This document shows, piece by piece, positions 60,801-64,000 of a DNA stretch of 64,000 nucleotides. The notes beneath the pieces were generated by a model that did not search any database, was not told the origin of the DNA, and saw only the letters and a program-made list of their open reading frames with translations. The stretch's first letter is position 1, and every line of letters starts with the position of its first letter. The translations under genes and the position numbers were made by a program. The stretch spans positions 2,249,675 to 2,313,674 of the forward strand of contig VXAI01000068.1 of the NCBI GenBank assembly GCA_013399305.1. The letters are read 5' to 3'. This DNA comes from Rostratula benghalensis. Its lineage: Eukaryota > Chordata > Aves > Charadriiformes > Rostratulidae.

Positions 60801-63699
60801 GAGCCAGCTGCCAAGTATTTGCTCCTTCCTTCTTTTTCCTTCCCAGCCTGGCTGCTGGTCACTGCCTAGAAGTGCAAGCTGCTACTGCAATTCCCAACCT
60901 ATGCATCCCACCTCCCTAATTGGTGGTGCTTCCCCCTGCTCAGAGCAAAAACCTGGAGAAGAGGAAAGCCCCCAGGTAAGCACAAGATCTCACAAGAGCA
61001 GGGTGAGAGCCTGAATTGGTTGGAGTAAGTAAATGGGGCCATACCTCAGTGAGACAGGAGGTGACAGACTTTACTACCAGCATTAACTTGTGTTACAGTC
61101 TCCATCATACAGTGATTTTCCTGTGAGCAGATTCTGGACTCTGCAACCTGACCAGGGGGATTAAGACAGGAGAGATTAGTGTTGGGAAAAAGACAGGTGA
61201 ATGTCCAGAGTTTCCTGATGTCCATCCTTATGACCTAGGCTTCCAAAAAGCTTAATAGCATTGTTGGTAGAAGGCAGCTATCATGACATGTGTTTTTATG
61301 TCAGTGTTACAAATGAGTTGAATCATATTGATCATCATAGGCAAATAAAACCATTATTGCATTATACAGCCACGCACTGAATAGGACAATTTATCATTTA
61401 TTAAATCTCAGGGGGTGACATAAGTAAAATAAAGTTTTAAACAGAAAACACAAGCAATTTAACAGCCTGAATTTATGGCCATGTTTTTGATAAGTTTTTA
61501 CAAGTGGCATTGATATGTCCTTTTTGCAAAAGCCCGATTCAGAGGAAACCTTGAGCAGAAGTTTAACTACTTTTCTATTATGTGTTTGACCACCATGAGA
61601 ATTTAAAAGACCTGTTTAATCTATGGTAATATTTACATGTTTCCTTGGCTTTGGATGCTTTTCCATTATTGGTCCAGGCTAACTGAACTGGTTCATCCAG
61701 CCTGTATTCCACACTCCTTCTTCCAGTGAAATGTTATTATATTAGATTCCCCCTTTCCAGCCTGAAGCCTCTTACCTTATACACAGGGAATCAAGGAACG
61801 AGCCAACTCAGAATACAGAATGCTGGGAATTGTATCTGATCAGCAGCTTGATGAGCCCTCTTTTATGAATACCATCTCTAGTTCTGGAAAACCAGCTTAG
61901 AACGAAAGACCACCTCTTCTCTTTTCCCCTATAATACAAATTTAAAATTAATACTGGTGTACCTACACATACTAGCACACATAAATCTTAGCAAGCTTGG
62001 CATGAAATATTTGGACCTTCCTGTCCCCAAATTTTTCTCCCTACATGGTTCCTCTAACGTTGCCACCTACTTGCTTCATTTCCTCCCTCTTCACCTCTCA
62101 CACCACCAGTGCTGCTGCTTCTTTGGTTCTCATGTGGTAATCTGTGCCATTACCTTCTTGATACCGGGTCTGTTGATTTCTCCTTGTCAAGTGACCACAA
62201 ATTTTGAGATTGAAGCAAAAGTCCCACTAGTCAATCTTTTTGATGGACCTTCGTTCCACATCAGATGAGGCTTCAGTGGTTAGGACCTTAAGTTCCAGAA
62301 AGGCCACTCTTGAGCACCATATAATATTGTAGGGGATTGCTAATAGTTAATTTCATCTGGGTAGAGGAAACAACAGCATATCTATATTTAAAATTGCAGT
62401 GATAATGTCCTGAATTAGCTACTAAATAAAAAAAATATGCTCATATGGGTCTCTTATTTAAAAGCAATATTCGGCGTTGCAGCTTTACTTAGGATATTTC
62501 CTATCACTTGAGTAGAGGCCCTGTAGCCAGAAAGGAAGCAATTTGCAGCACTGAAGTCACTCTTCAAATGTTAAATGCAAAAAGGTTGGAAGAGTTTTAT
62601 TCCAAAAGGCACACTGCACACAGAATCAGATACTGTTGCCATGGCTGACTTCCTTTATTGCGTTGAGTAAATCCATATTTGATGCATTAGGGATGGATTG
62701 GGTTACTGTTAGGTAGAAATAGGTCAAGTGATTTTTAAGCCACAGTGATTTCACTCTTGCATAGAAGAAAAGAAAGCACAATAGATAATTTCTTATTTTT
62801 AGCATGTGCAATTATAGTTAAGCTCATAAATTAACTTGCAGTTAATGCCTAATGCCATCTAGTGGAAAAAATCAACAAGTAGAGATGCAACAAGTCTGTC
62901 TCCCTGCACTATGAATGGGATTAATGCTGCAACCACTTGACAGTTTTATTTTGGAATTATATTTAAAGCAAACAAACTATAACTTCACTTTCAAAACTTC
63001 CATGAAAAAGGATCTTTACAAAATTTAAATACCTCTCAAATATATTTTACCCTCATAGTTAAGATATCCAAACCAATCTCAGTGTACTTGTATTTATAAT
63101 GATTGTAGGATTTGAAATAGACCTTGAAAGGCTCTTAATTTTCTTCTAATTAATTTTACTTAGAGATTGATTTTTTTGGTCAACAGAATTACACACATTT
63201 CTAGCTGATAGAGGAGACAATTCAAAAAAGTTTACTGATACATCAGCCAGAACAACCTGTAATTCTGGAGACTTTCAGAATTAACGATCTTCATCTTTAT
63301 AACTATGAGGTCACTCTTCTATGCCCATAGATAAAAAAGGAAACAGTGAAAAAAGGGGCCTAAAAATCTAATTTTATGAGGTAAAGGAAATAGGCTTGTC
63401 ATAAAGAGATTAGAGTAGAATAAGGGGCCTAGGGAGACTATCTGTATCAGATAAGTAATATACTCCATTAACCGCCCTTCTAAAATCAACAGAAACGTAA
63501 CAATCCAAGAGAAGTAAGTCATCAAAATCTATTTCTTCATAAAAGCACAGCACTTGCCCTTTATTGGGGAATTAACCTGCTTGTAGGCCTGAACTGGTAC
63601 TGTCTCTAAACCTCTGCACATTTTGTGTCAATCTCTATATTAGTTAATTTATCATTTGCTAGGTAAAACCTTACAGTTACATAGCCCCTGATGTCTGTG
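51861..63699. other. Non-coding DNA upstream of ACMSD
   Basis: About 12 kb of AT-rich sequence. No open frame here resembles a known protein, and I see no CpG island or transposon until the right edge. In mammals the next gene on this side is TMEM163, but I find none of its exons. Isolated items are an RFX/CCAAT motif pair at 55.0 kb, small direct repeats near 53.17 and 54.22 kb, a T-tract at 54299-54315 and a ZNF143-like motif at 61.82 kb. Confidence 0.6.
54998..55014. promoter_or_regulatory. CCAAT box abutting an RFX X-box palindrome
   Basis: ATTGG (inverted CCAAT) at 54998-55002 runs into GTTGCTTAGCAAC at 55002-55014, whose arms GTTGCT and AGCAAC are reverse complements around one base. 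This is the form bound by RFX proteins and often paired with NF-Y. No gene is seen next to it. Confidence 0.45.
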
Positions 63700-64000
63700 T
63701 TGGTTACATCGTACAAGTGTGTTCTGAAGGACCCTGTGGAGATCATTTAGCTCAACTCTGTTCTCAGAGAAGGTCTATAGGCATCACTATCCCAGGTCAG
63801 CTGCAGTTATCTGTTGCTTATTTGCTAGCTGAATTTAGAAATTCTCCAAGAAGGAAGATTCCATCACCTCTCTCAGTAACCTCTTCTAGTCCTGCTTAAC
63901 ATCATAGTGAAGAATATTTTCCTCATGTCCTATCTGAACCTCTCAACACACAGCTTGTGACCACTGGCTCAGGCCATCCGTTCTTATGATGCTGCTTATT
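63700..64000 (-). mobile_element. Old CR1-like LINE fragment at the right edge
   Basis: The plus strand reads GAGATCATTTAGCTCAACTC, then a diverged region with GATTCCATCACCTCTCTCAG and TTTTCCTCATGTCCTATCTG, which fits a reversed CR1 3' half at higher divergence than the other copies. It is cut by the window edge. Confidence 0.65.

Noticed and set aside
1..64000. CRISPR arrays, tRNA or rRNA genes, operons or endogenous retroviruses
   Set aside because: None was found. There are no spaced direct repeats, no convincing tRNA A/B boxes with cloverleaf, and no paired LTRs or gag/pol/env-like frames.
52000..64000. First exon of TMEM163, expected on this side by synteny with mammals
   Set aside because: No CpG island or matching coding sequence is visible; the gene probably lies beyond the right edge.

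Overview
The window is vertebrate nuclear DNA and almost certainly avian. It has spliced protein-coding genes with long AT-rich introns, a CpG-island promoter, and few transposons. The transposons I can recognise are all 5'-truncated CR1 LINEs, the dominant LINE family of birds. I cannot name the species. No bacterial, phage or organellar features are present, and I found no endogenous retrovirus.

Two genes can be assembled exon by exon, both on the minus strand. (1) CCNT2 (cyclin T2) occupies 1-21307. Exons 1-8 and the first part of exon 9 are present, and the rest of the C-terminal region lies beyond the left edge. (2) ACMSD (2-amino-3-carboxymuconate-6-semialdehyde decarboxylase) occupies 25771-51576. 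All ten coding exons join in frame to a 336-residue protein with every metal and catalytic residue I know of conserved. ACMSD lies upstream of CCNT2 in the same orientation, with about 4.5 kb between the ACMSD stop codon and the CCNT2 start codon. This matches the ACMSD-CCNT2 order and orientation on human 2q21.3. The two products are not known to share a pathway: CCNT2 is a P-TEFb subunit controlling RNA polymerase II elongation, and ACMSD is a kynurenine-pathway enzyme that limits quinolinate and NAD+ formation.

Layout: 1-21307 CCNT2, with large introns 2 and 5; 20800-21900 CpG island and CCNT2 promoter (CCAAT, GC-box, ETS/CRE and E-box motifs); 21900-25670 intergenic; 25676-51600 ACMSD with several CR1 insertions; 51600-64000 non-coding DNA upstream of ACMSD, where I find no gene.

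The window holds no obvious undescribed system. The least explained structure is a set of diverged repeat segments shared between CCNT2 intron 2 (about 19.46-20.38 kb) and the DNA just upstream of the CCNT2 promoter (about 21.94-22.25 kb). One segment is in direct and two are in inverted orientation. Other leads are a TATA box followed by a splice donor at 24.9 kb, a near-palindromic RFX X-box beside a CCAAT box at 55.0 kb, a possible 12-base alternative acceptor at the last ACMSD exon, and an Ala/Gly-rich N-terminal extension of cyclin T2.
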